A DNA stretch of 40,852 nt, from contig CAZGNU010000006.1 of NCBI GenBank assembly GCA_964527325.1, positions 1 through 40,852 on the forward strand. Direction: 5' to 3'. The stretch comes from UBA6164 sp964527325 (GTDB taxonomy: Bacteria > Patescibacteriota > Gracilibacteria > BD1-5 > UBA6164). Below, piece after piece: positions 1 to 9,324 of the stretch (within the stretch, counting starts at the first letter, position 1; each line of letters begins with the position of its first letter). Made by a program: the position numbers and the translations under genes. The notes below the pieces were generated by a model. It had not been told where the DNA came from. It saw only the letters and a program-made list of their open reading frames with translations, and searched no databases.

Positions 1-1
1 C

Positions 2-124
2 TTGTCCAAAAAAAACATCAAGCCAAGTAATTCATATCAGGTATATGCAAAAAAAATGGATTCTATGTTAAGATGCCTATAGGAAAAACCGACAGATGCT
101 TACAAAGAAATCATACAAGACTAA
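2..124 (+). pseudogene. possible decayed antitoxin remnant
   Basis: This frame is open from the left edge except for a TAG at 80-82, and it ends with TAA at 122-124. It reads like the C-terminal part of a small hydrophilic protein (segments SYQVYAKKMDSM and EKPTDAYKEIIQD). It lies 40 bases upstream of a broken RelE/ParE-like toxin frame, which is where an antitoxin is usually found. The identification is an inference from position; no DNA-binding domain is visible because the window cuts the gene. Confidence 0.25.
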
Positions 125-164
125 TCAAATAAAAATCAAAAAATACAATCTAAAAAAAATATTT

Positions 165-500
165 ATGTATAATGTAATTATATCTGATAAAGTACACGAT
201 ATAATACACAATTTTATTAATTCTTATAAAAATGTATTTTTGAAAACATTTTCTGATACATGAATTTATTATGAAAACTTAATAAGAGAAAATTATATAA
301 ATAATTCTATAAAATTTCAAAATTAAATATATGACTGAGTTGAAAAATTATTAAAAGAAGAAAAAATATATTGATGTAAAAAATTAAAGGATAAAAACTT
401 TGAAATCACAATTACTATATGAAATTATAGATTATTTATAAAATATTATGAAAACGATAATAATAGATTTGTTAATAAAATAAGTTTTAATAAAAAATAA
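165..500 (+). pseudogene. RelE/ParE-like toxin, interrupted by an in-frame TAA
   Basis: Read with UGA as Gly, the frame runs 112 codons from ATG 165 to TAA 498-500, with one internal TAA at 324-326. Translation continues sensibly on both sides of it. The second half (YDGVEKLLKEEKIYGCKKL, then FEITITIGNYRLFIKYYE) looks like the core beta strands of RelE/ParE-family mRNA interferase or gyrase toxins. One substitution (for example AAA or CAA to TAA) explains the break, so I call it a nonsense-mutated toxin gene. The alternative is two short real proteins. Family assignment is by pattern only. Confidence 0.5.
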
Positions 501-516
501 AATTAACCTCAAAATC

Positions 517-1134
517 ATGAAGACAAAAATAAACAAAAAAGCAACATCAATAGCTGAAGCAATGGTTATTATGCTTGTAGTTGTTAGCTGAGTAACATGA
601 ATGTATCATATATTCTATAAATCTACTCAATTATCAACTTCAACTACAAATAAAATAAAAGCTATTCAAATAGCTACCCAATGAATTGAAGCTATGACAA
701 ATATCAGAGATACAAACTGGTTACTTTTTTCTAGTGATTACAATAATTGTTGGAATGCATTAAATTATGATTCTCAGTGTATTTGATACGATACAGATAA
801 CTCATATCAAATAAAAAACAGTTGAAGTTATAAAATTTATAGAAATTTTAATAATAGATGGTATACTTCTAGCTGAATTACAGCAGATTATTCTGATAGT
901 AATTATAGAGATTTTTTTAGAGTATGATTAAATAATTGAATTTTTACTCAAACATGAACTACAATAAATCTTAGACCAGTTTTTACAAGAGAAATTTTAA
1001 TTAATTATTTACCTAACTGACTAGAAACAGATCCAAAAATGGAAATAACGTCAATAGTTCAGTGGAGTGATTGAAGTTCAAGTGTGCCACACAAGGTTGA
1101 GTTGAAGCAGGTTTTGAGTAATTGGAAGAAGTAA
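517..1134 (+). CDS. type IV prepilin-like secreted protein
   Basis: This is a 205-residue protein. The N terminus has two Lys before a probable prepilin-peptidase site (K-K-A followed by TSIAEAMVIM), with Glu at +5 of the predicted mature protein and a hydrophobic stretch at about residues 12-27. That is the signature of type IV pilins and type II secretion pseudopilins. The rest is polar and rich in Asn, Tyr, Ser and Thr, as expected for an exported globular domain. No pilus assembly gene is near, so it may be a minor pilin acting with machinery encoded elsewhere. It ends at a bidirectional terminator. Confidence 0.6.
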
Positions 1135-1160
1135 AAAAACTGATTTTAATCAGTTTTTTT
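1134..1160. terminator. bidirectional rho-independent terminator
   Basis: An A-run, then ACTGA-TTTTAA-TCAGT, then a T-run forms a symmetric hairpin between two convergent genes (prepilin-like on plus, large unknown on minus). It has a U-tract in either direction. Confidence 0.8.
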
Positions 1161-1163
1161 ACT

Positions 1164-4100
1164 TTAAGCTGCAATTTGTTGATCATAATCATCAGAAACT
1201 GTATTATTAGTTGCTTTTTTTGTTATATCAACTATAGAAGTTAATCATCAAGGATCTTTTTCATCTTTTCTATATGATTCATGTTCTCATCTTTCAAATT
1301 TAATAATTTGATCAACATATTTTCATAAAACTTTTTCAAATTTTTGATTATTTCAACTTTCCATATCATCAATACTAATTCATAATTGACTTAGATCTTT
1401 TAAATATACTCACCAATCGTTTAATCTAGAGAACATAAAACTTGGTGAATTATAGCTTGAAATAAAATCCTCGCTTCATCAATTATTTTCCATAAATCAA
1501 GCTAAAAGATATCTAAGTTCATGCTTTAATTTAGTAGTTCTATCATCATTACTTGAATATTTTTTATTAGCAATAGCATTAAATGAATCAGTAATTTCTT
1601 TCCAAAAATGTGGTGCTGCTCTTTTCTTTTTTAATGTTCATCAAGTCATTAATCATAAAATATCAGTTGTTGCTTTCTTGATATCAATTCATGATGTTCC
1701 AGCATATAAAAATGGATCTGTCATCAAATCTTCATTATCAAAAAGAGGAATATCTGGTGACTTAAATTGATTATAATAATCTTTTAATATTTGATTTCAT
1801 TCCTTATCTTTATTTAAAACTATGACATCTGCATATTTTGAATCTTCTCAAGTATCAGAAATATTTAACATATTCAAAGAATCTGAAAGAATTTTTCAAT
1901 ACTTTGAATAAAATTTTCTACAACGCTTTATTTTTTCCTCATCTCCTTCTGTTTTTCATTGATTATTAAAAACTTTTAGAGCATCAGATAATATACTTGT
2001 ATGTTTTCAGTCATTTTGAATAATCTCACAAACCTTTAAAACTGTATCAGTAAATTTATTAATACTAGATTTATTTCATAAAAATTTAGTAATAGGTATT
2101 AAATATCATTTTGCAATTATACTTTTCCATTTATCTAACTCTCATTCTTCATATCACATTGCAACTCAAGAAAAAAGCATAACAAAGGGAACTTCGCTCA
2201 TTTCATGCATTGGTCATCATTTACCGATAACTGTTTCATATCATCATCTTGCATTTGGATATGTTCATCACTCCATTTCACCAAATACATAATCGATTCT
2301 ACCTGCAAGAGTTCTTCTGTTTGTAGCATCTATTTCTCAAGTTTTAAATTCCTCATCTTTTCATTGATTTCTGCATCTATTAAAATCCTTATGCAATCTT
2401 GATCTTCTTTTTGGTGGTTGTTTTCATTTACATTGTCTTATAGTCAATATATACATAAGTTGCTCCTCTGTGAAAGGCATATCCTTTTCCTCAGCTTTTG
2501 CTTTTTCTTCCATATACAACTTATCTCACACTTTTCATCACATAGCCTCATACCATAAAAATGATCATTTATATTGAGTTAATTTTTTTGCATATAATAC
2601 TCAATATTTTTCAAGCATAAATATCATACCTGCTTCTTTTTTATGTTGTGGTACATCTTTATTTAATAACCATCAAATAATCATTTCAGTAGCAGGTCAA
2701 GAATCAACATCTTTTAATTTTTGAATATAATCATCTTGTCTTTTTTTCTTGGCAGATTCAACTCTTGTAGTTAAATCATTTTTTAAATCTTCTGGTAAAA
2801 ATGATCAAAAAAATCAACTTGCAAATTTTGCTGCATTTTCCTCTTGTCATTCTTTAAGATAATTTTCAATTGAATCTAATCACAATTTTCATCATTGTAT
2901 TAATTCATTAAATGAGTATTTCTTAAAAAATCTAGACCAAAAATGTCACTTAATATCATTTGTATCTGGTAATTTTTCATTTACATCTTTTTCTTCATCT
3001 AAACATCTAGGCTTTAATTTAAATTTTGCAATTCTAGAATAAAGTTCTCAAATTGTAATAGTAAATTGTTTATCATCAACTCAAAAAGACTTACTTTGAA
3101 CGTCTCATTTTTTTATCCCCTTTGAATCATCATTATCTTCATGTTTTTTTTCATTATATTCTCAAAAACTAATAGTTACCTTGTTTCATGAAATATTATG
3201 AATTTGAATTAATTCATCTCATTTTCAATCTCAATCAGCAACCAAGTAATCATAAATGATACCTGATTTTTCTGAATCATTATTTGTACTTTTTTTAATA
3301 ATTCAATTATCGGAAAACTTAAAATCTCACCAGTTTCATTTTGTTTCATCATCTTCAGATTTTAATTTTTCTATCATAGATGAAAAATCTAACATCTGTG
3401 AATTAGAATAGGAAGTTATAGTACAACTCTGTTCTTTAAATGCACTAATAAAATCTATAAATGTTAGCTCAGTATTTCTATTTAACATATCAGTAACAAT
3501 AATTTTTCATCACTGTACTGTTTGATCAAAATAAGCTATTCTATAATAAAAAGTTCATGCTGCTTTTTTTGTAGTAAAAGTAGTTCAAATATCAAAATCA
3601 TATTTAACAGAATCATATGTAGTATCTATTTTCGAAAGCTGTCTTTTTAATTCTTCTTTATTAAAATTTGAAGCTTTTTCTAATTGTTTATCAAAATCTA
3701 CAATTTCTGAATCATTTTCTATTAAAGTTTTTATTTCTTTTTCATTTTTTCCTTCAGATACATATTTGTTTCTTAATTCTGCTACTCTATTACTTTTTTG
3801 CTTTTCAATTTCACCTGTAATATTATCAAATTCCATTTCATCTGTAAAATCTGTATCAGTTCATTTTTTAATTTCATCTTTTAATAATCTCTCCTTTATT
3901 TCTTTCTCAGAAATTACTTCAAATTCAGTAATTGAAGCAACTCATTCCTCTTTATTTCAATTTTCAATAAAATTCAATATTGAAGCAAAATCTAATGAAT
4001 ATGATTTATTTCATTTATTATAAAACTCATTAGTTCATTTATCTAATAATTTTACAATACCATCTGTTAGTCAAGTATCAGTAATTTTAGCATAAACAAT

Positions 4101-5318
4101 TGATTCACCTTTTTTTACACCTTCTTTTGGTCATTTATCATATGCAACAGAAGTTTCTTGGTTAATTATAATATATGATCATTTAATAAAATTTTCAACT
4201 CATTTAACATTATCTAATTCTAATAATTTGTTTTTAAATCAATCTAAATCTTTATCTATATTTTCATTAAATTCATCTAATTCTTGATTAAACTTAGCAA
4301 AAAAATTAGATAATAACATTGTATCAAAGCTTGCAATTATTTTATCAATATTTTTATCATTAGATAATAAATCAGCAGTATTTAATATAATATTCTCTTC
4401 TTGAAAATTTATATTCGATACTAAATGTTCTATTTTAACATCATTAATTTCATTTTCTAAAAAATTATTTCTTATAATTTTTTCTTTATCATTGATAGAT
4501 AAATCATTTACAAGTCATATTTTCTTTGCATCACTATAAGTAATATTCGGTAAAAAATTTAATATTATTTTTTTCTTTACATTATTTCATATTATTTTTA
4601 AATTTAATACTTCTTTAAAAATATATAAATCAGTTGTTACTAATAGTTTTGAATTATCAATAGCAATTATTTCAGATAATATATTATTGTTTTCATTATC
4701 TATTTTATTTATTTCTTCTTCAGATAAAAAAGAATAAGAATCTCTTATTCAAGACATAATTTCATTAGTTTTCTTTTTTTTATTAGGAAGATGCTCTTTT
4801 CAAAAAACTTTTACTAAAAATTCTACAATTTCTTTATCTCTTCTACTAAAAACTCATATTTTATCTTTATCATCAGATTTAATAACTATTAAAAAAGCAT
4901 CTAACTCTTTTTGACTTAATTTATTAATTTCAGGAATTATTTTTTTATTTAAAATATCTCAAGGAATATCATAATCAGAAGTTATTGCATTTTCTAGAGT
5001 TTGTCTATCAAATTTTAATCTGTTATATTTTGAAAATAAATGTATTTTTAGGTCTGATAATTTAATATTATTTAATGTTACTCATTTATATTTTCACTCT
5101 TTATTTAAAATAGTAGAGTCTTCTCCATCAGCTTTTAACATATCCTTAATTATATCTTCTGGTACTTTATTTTCCAGGAAAATACTATCTAAAAAATCAT
5201 TTTTTTTAGATTCGTCTCTAGTTTGATTATCACATAAATCATTAATTAATTTTTGTTTATTATTTGAAGCATTTTGTTTTTTAATATCCTCATCATTTTC
5301 ATTAACCTTATTTTCCAT
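1164..5318 (-). CDS. very large hydrophilic protein of unknown function (1384 aa)
   Basis: A single frame under UGA=Gly runs from ATG at 5318 to TAA at 1164-1166. I do not recognise the family. There is no signal peptide and no obvious membrane segment. The first 60 residues are very polar (Asn, Asp, Glu, Lys), suggesting a disordered start. Residues up to about 500 are Lys/Glu/Asn-rich and probably helical. Around residues 580-770 there are beta-rich stretches (KVTISFGEYNEKK, KQFTITIGELYSRI). The C-terminal half has Trp/Gly-containing helical segments (EMIIGWLLNK, SFLWYEAMGGK) and a Cys/Lys/Arg-rich patch (CKGKQPPKRRSR). No nuclease, helicase, protease or Cas motif was found. It is transcribed toward the terminator at 1134-1160. 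It is probably cytoplasmic. Confidence 0.75.
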
Positions 5319-5375
5319 AATTTATTTTTAATAATTATTTTATATATTATACACTTTCTTTACATAAAAAGCAAG

Positions 5376-5410
5376 AAAACCTGAATATTTTTTTATTCAG
5401 GCTTTCTATT
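5376..5410 (-). terminator. hairpin terminator of hicBA
   Basis: CCTGAATA, an A/T loop and TATTCAGG form a stem that includes the hicA stop codon. On the minus strand it is followed by TTTTCTTGC-like U-rich sequence. It ends the hicB-hicA transcript before the large unknown gene. Confidence 0.6.
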
Positions 5411-5626
5411 TTCTAAAAAATACTTTTTATCTATTCAAGATTGTCTAAAAATACTTAAAACCGTTTTTATATTTAAAGTTTTATTTCAGTGATTAGGAAT
5501 AGTAATTTTAAAATTTCAATTTTTTAGTTGAACATGACTTCATTTTTGATTACATACTTCAAATCAATTTTTTAACATATAATTTAAAATATCTTTACTC
5601 CTGATATTGTGAATATTTGGAGTCAT
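5393..5626 (-). CDS. hicA: HicA-family mRNA interferase toxin
   Basis: This 77-residue protein matches the YcfA/HicA fold. It starts near IRSKDILNYMLKNGF, then has the signature GSHVQLKNG (catalytic His of the G-S-H motif) followed by strand KITIPNHG and a helix with LNIKTVLSIFRQSG. HicA proteins are small double-stranded-RNA-binding-like ribonucleases that cleave mRNA when not held by HicB. Four glycines including the one in GSH are TGA codons. The gene lies 2 bases downstream of hicB and should be co-transcribed with it. Confidence 0.88.
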
Positions 5627-5628
5627 TA

Positions 5629-5850
5629 TTATATAGTTACAAAAGTATTAACAGAATTTTCAAAAGATCTAATTAATTCATATTCTTCATCTCATTTTTT
5701 TAATCATTCAATATGACAACTAAGAGCTTCTGTTCAATTTAAGATTGCTTCTTCTAATGTATTTCATTCAGTAATAATACTAAAAATATTAGACAAAACT
5801 GTAAAAGTTCAGTCATCATTTTTAAGAATAGTAAGTGGTAAATTGCTCAT
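5629..5850 (-). CDS. hicB: HicB-family antitoxin
   Basis: This is a 73-residue protein. Its N-terminal part (LTILKNDDGTFTVLS) and the following ITEGNTLEEAILNGTEAL resemble the partial RNase H-like HicB fold that binds and blocks HicA. The C-terminal 20 residues have no clear DNA-binding motif, so autoregulation cannot be judged. The order antitoxin-then-toxin is one of the two orders known for hic loci. The 114-bp gap to rseP is a divergent promoter region. Confidence 0.8.
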
Positions 5851-5964
5851 AAAATTATATATAATTTAGTATTACAAATATTATACTTAATTTTATTATT
5901 TTTCAAGTTTGATATTATCTAAAAAAAATATATAGTAAATTATAATATAAATAACTAAAATTTT

Positions 5965-7200
5965 ATGATACTAATCTGAATACTCGTTTCTATAATCCTA
6001 TTCTCTATAATAGTCCTAGTTCACGAATTTTGACACTTTGCAGCAGCAAGATTTTTTTGAGTAAAAGTAGAAGAGTTTGGGTTATGAATCCCTCCAAGAG
6101 CAAAAAAACTTTTTAAAGATAAAAAATGAACTCTGTTTTCTCTTAATTGGTTACCAATTTGAGGTTTTGTTAAATTGTACTGAGAAAATCCTAATTTTTT
6201 GAAAAATAAAAATGATAAAAATGCACTATTCAACAAACCAGCATGGCAACAGTCTATAATAATCTTAGCTTGAGTGTTTATGAATTTTTTACTTGCTTCA
6301 ATTATTTTTAGTATACTTTTCTTTACTTGAATAAAACCAATTGGAATAAATACAAAAATTGAAACAGACTTAGATCTAAAACTTATTCCAAATTATGAAC
6401 AGGCTATAGAATCTTGATTATTAATAAAAGAAGATTGATTAATTTTAAGTCCTGTTGAATGAAGTATTGCTGAAAAAGCAGGTATTGAAGAATGAGATGT
6501 GTTGTTAAAATCCCCCTATCCCCCTTTGGGTACTTTCCCCCCAAGGGAGAAAGAAAATTTTATAAATGCAGAAGAAATTATAAAAATAATATGAGATAAT
6601 CCTTGAAATAAACTTATTTTTACAATAAAAAGAAATAATAAAACAATTGAAATCCCTATAATTCCCTCTCCCTCGGGGGGAGGGTTAGGGAGGGGGAAAA
6701 TCGGCTCATACATATCTCCAAATATTACACTTAACACAGATTTTCAATATAATTATTGATTTATAAATTCAATAAAATACTGATTCAAAGAAACGTTTAA
6801 CCAAAGTTTACTTACAGTAAAATGACTATGAATGCTTGTGTGAAATATATTAAATCCAAAAACTCCAGAAATTAGAGAAGAAGCATTATCTCAAGTACGT
6901 TGACCAATATGAATTGTGGATTTTATTAGTGATTCTCTTAAGTGATGAATAGTATTTTTAATAATCATTTGAGCAGTAATATCAATAAATTTATGAGTAT
7001 TCAATCTATTACCAATACCAGCTCTTGATGGATGAAGATTTCTTTTTATTACAATAAATGGAGTAATAGAAAAAATATTTTGAAAAAAAGCAATAAACGA
7101 AAATACTGAAAATATAATTCACGTGTGATTTTTCATGTTTTTAATTGCATTAAGTTTATTAATAGCATATAATGATATTAGTACAATATTTTTTAGATAA
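5965..7200 (+). CDS. rseP: RIP metalloprotease RseP (site-2 protease) with two in-frame repeat insertions
   Basis: This is a 411-residue integral membrane zinc protease. The first membrane helix (about 2-18) carries HEFGH (His20, Glu21, His24), and the late helix carries NLLPIPALDGGR with the third zinc ligand Asp355. A PDZ domain lies between, at about residues 115-265. The family cleaves anti-sigma factors and signal-peptide remnants in the membrane. Two copies of the GC-rich palindromic element lie inside the PDZ domain (residues about 183-196 and 233-246). They add Pro/Gly/Arg-rich loops without breaking the frame, where relatives have short turns. No Shine-Dalgarno sequence precedes the start. 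The HD-domain gene follows after 6 bases. Confidence 0.93.
6511..6553 (+). repeat. palindromic element copy A (inside rseP, forward)
   Basis: This C-rich block CCCCCTATCCCCCTTTGGG, followed by a loop and CCCCCCAAGGGAG, sits in AT-rich coding DNA. It is the most diverged copy of the family and lacks the CTACAA tail. It encodes a Pro-rich loop in the PDZ domain of RseP. Confidence 0.6.
6661..6704 (-). repeat. palindromic element copy B (inside rseP, reverse)
   Basis: The reverse complement contains CCCTCCCTAACCCTCCCC followed by GAGGGAGAGGG, close to copies F and I. It is inverted relative to copy A 107 bases away, and it is in frame, encoding a Ser/Gly/Arg-rich loop. Confidence 0.75.
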
Positions 7201-7206
7201 AAAAAC

Positions 7207-7821
7207 ATGGCTAATAATATGGATGAGAATAAAATTTTACTAAAGGCAAAAAGATATGTAAATAAACTTCTTGTTCCTTTGGAAAGACATTATTATCACA
7301 GCTACAACCATGCAGTTGAAGTAATGGAAAGAGCTATATATCTTTGAGAAAAAGAGTGATTATCATGTAGTGATTTAGAAATTTTAGGACTTGCATGATT
7401 ATTTCATGACACTGGTTTTGTTATTCAATATGATAATAACGAACAAATTTGATCTAAAATTGCACAAAATTATTTAAAAAGTGTGTTATATCCAAAAGAT
7501 AAAATAAAATTTGTAGAAAAGTTAATACTTGCAACAATTCCAACATATAAAAATCCTATTGATATTTATGAAAAAATTATCAAAGATGCTGATATGGATA
7601 ACCTATGAAGAAAAGACTTCTTTGATAAATCAAATTCACTTAAAAAAGAAATCGAAATAATAAAAAATATAAAAATCAATGACCCTGACTGGAATCACTG
7701 ATTAGTTGAACTACTTAAAGAACATCACTTTGAAGCTATAACTCAAAAGCTTGAAAGAGATTGAGTAAAACATGAAAACTTAGTTCAAATGTTAGATGAG
7801 TTGGAAAATGAAGAGATATAA
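7207..7821 (+). CDS. HD-domain phosphohydrolase
   Basis: This 204-residue protein has the HD-superfamily metal ligands in order: His35 (YNHAVEV), His67-Asp68 (GLFHDTG) and Asp129 (KDADMDNLG). The family hydrolyses phosphate esters, often of nucleotides. The compact size and the lack of RelA/SpoT synthetase or response-regulator domains leave the substrate open; a small stand-alone nucleotidase or cyclic-dinucleotide hydrolase is possible. It follows rseP by 6 bases, so the two are likely one transcript, closed by the hairpin just downstream. Confidence 0.8.
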
Positions 7822-7833
7822 AAAATTACAAGA

Positions 7834-7862
7834 AAATTACAATAATTTGTAATTTTTTTTTA
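7834..7862 (+). terminator. rho-independent terminator after the HD-domain gene
   Basis: AAATTACAA, a TAAT loop, TTGTAATTT and then a long T-run make a perfect 9-bp stem with a U-tract. Confidence 0.85.
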
Positions 7863-7880
7863 TTTTGTATAATGCAACTA

Positions 7881-7929
7881 TTCCTATCCTGAATCCTTTC
7901 CTTTACATAAAGGAAAGGGGCTACAAAAA
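7881..7929 (+). repeat. palindromic element copy C (intergenic, forward)
   Basis: CCTATCCTGAATCC is followed by the perfect stem CCTTTCCTTTA / TAAAGGAAAGG and the tail GGCTACAAAAA. This is one of the most symmetric copies. It forms a convergent pair with copy D, tails facing each other. Confidence 0.88.
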
Positions 7930-7936
7930 CTCAATT

Positions 7937-7986
7937 ATTGTTCCTCCTGCCTTTATATAAAGGTAGGAATTCAAGGAAGGAATAAT
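7937..7986 (-). repeat. palindromic element copy D (intergenic, reverse)
   Basis: The reverse complement reads CCTTCCTTGAATTCC, then CTACCTTTATATAAAGG and a GGAGGAACAA tail. It is inverted relative to copy C, with which it fills most of the gap upstream of tgt. Confidence 0.8.
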
Positions 7987-8005
7987 TAATTAGTTATCTT
8001 AAAAA

Positions 8006-9220
8006 ATGTTTGAATATAAATTAGAAAACATAGACTGAAAAGCTAGAGCTTGAGAGTTTTTTACTGAGCATGGTAGCTTTAAGACTCCTGTATTTATGCC
8101 GGTTGGAACAAAAGCTACTGTTAAATGAATTACTAAAGAAGATTTAGATGAAATGTGATCAGAAATTATTTTAGCTAATACATATCATTTATATTTAAGA
8201 CCATGAGAAGATGTTGTAAAACATTTTGGGTGAGTTCATAAATTTCAAAATTATAATAAACCTATTTTAACTGATTCTGGTGGTTTTCAGGTTTTTAGTT
8301 TAGGAAATATAACCCATCCCTGAATCCCTTCCCTTAAGCCTAATGGAAGGGGGCTACAAAATGAAGAAAGTTTAGTGAAAATAACTGAAAAAGGAGTGCA
8401 CTTTAGAAGCTTTATAGATTGAAGTAAGCATTTTTTTAATGCAGAGAACAATATGGATTTACAAAGTAATCTGTGAGCAGATATAATCATGGCTTTTGAT
8501 GAATGTGCTCCTGGTGATAGTAGTCATGAATATGCAAAAGCTGCAATGAATAGAACTCACAGATGGGCAGAAAGATGTGTAACTAGACGGAAAGAAAATA
8601 ATGAAAAAAGAAAAGAAAACGGTGAACACCTTCAAGCACTATTCCCAATTGCTCAATGAGTAATCTATGATGATCTGAGAAAAGAAAGTGCTGAATTTAT
8701 ATGAAAACTAGATTGTCCATGATTTGCAATATGATGATTATCAGTGTGAGAATCAAAAGAAGACATGTATAGAACAATGGATGTAATAGAACCTGTGTTA
8801 CCAAAAAATAAACCAAGGTATTTAATGTGAGTATGAACTCCTGAGGACGTTGTTGAATGAATATACAGATGAATAGATATGTTTGATTGTGTACTACCAA
8901 CTAGACTATGAAGACATTGAGTAGCTTTTTCTAGTATATGAAATATAAAAATAAGAAACAAAAAATGGCAACTTTCAAAAGAGCCACTTGATGAAACATG
9001 CAAATGTAGAGTATGTAAAGATTATACAAAATGATATCTAAGACATCTAATCCAAGAATGAGAAATGTTATGAATGCAACTTCTTAGTTATCATAATTTA
9101 CATTTTCTTGTAAATCTATGAAAAAAAGCGAGAGAGGCTATTTTGGAAAATAAATATGAGGATTTTAGGAATGCTTTTTGGGAGAAATATGATGTGGAGG
9201 GTAAGATGCATAGAGGGTAG
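8006..9220 (+). CDS. tgt: tRNA-guanine(34) transglycosylase
   Basis: This 404-residue enzyme exchanges guanine 34 of GUN-anticodon tRNAs for a queuine precursor. Seen: DSGGFQ (residues 90-95, catalytic Asp90), AFDECAP, FDCVLPTR (nucleophile Asp294) and the zinc site Cys332-x-Cys334-x2-Cys337 with His363. A palindromic element (copy E) is inserted at about residues 103-119, in the loop after DSGGFQVFSLG. Relatives go almost directly to the ITEKGVHF segment there. One TGA in the insert is read as Gly. No queuosine synthesis gene is visible here, so the cell may use a salvaged precursor. It ends in TAG at the convergent F/G repeat pair. Confidence 0.95.
8311..8361 (+). repeat. palindromic element copy E (inside tgt, forward)
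   Basis: CCCATCCCTGAATCCC, stem CTTCCCTTAAGCC / TAATGGAAGG and tail GGGCTACAAAA. It is nearly identical in layout to the intergenic copies C and J, but translated in frame within tgt. Its TGA is decoded as glycine. Confidence 0.88.
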
Positions 9221-9270
9221 AAAACCCCTCCCTTAATCCCTCCCCTACAGGAGAGGGAAATAACTACAAA
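9221..9270 (+). repeat. palindromic element copy F (between tgt and the GT-C gene, forward)
   Basis: CCCCTCCCTTAATCCC, stem CCCTCCCCTA / AGGAGAGGG and tail AACTACAAAT. It begins right after the tgt stop codon. Confidence 0.88.
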
Positions 9271-9277
9271 TTTTATT

Positions 9278-9324
9278 TTTGTTCTATCCCTTCCTCCTGT
9301 AGGGGGAAGGTTAGGATGGGGGTT
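9278..9324 (-). repeat. palindromic element copy G (between tgt and the GT-C gene, reverse)
   Basis: The reverse complement reads CCCCCATCCTAACC, then TTCCCCCTACAGGAGGAAGG and a tail ATAGAACAAAAA. It overlaps the TAA of the minus-strand GT-C gene. The 5' half of F and the 3' half of G are near-complementary over about 31 bases, so the pair can also fold into one long hairpin between two convergent stop codons. Confidence 0.85.

Noticed and set aside
1..164. tRNA or rRNA gene at the left edge
   Set aside because: No cloverleaf or conserved T-loop sequence could be found there or elsewhere in the window.
2205..2402. Plus-strand open frame inside the large minus-strand gene
   Set aside because: It is a shadow of the 1384-residue gene: its codon content looks like a reverse complement and it has no homology-like motifs. 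Several similar frames (for example 3766-4023, 8665-9003, 13972-14433) were dropped for the same reason.
1164..5318. Cas12/Cas9-type effector, suggested by length
   Set aside because: No RuvC or HNH motif, no zinc finger, no cas1/cas2 and no repeat-spacer array in the window.
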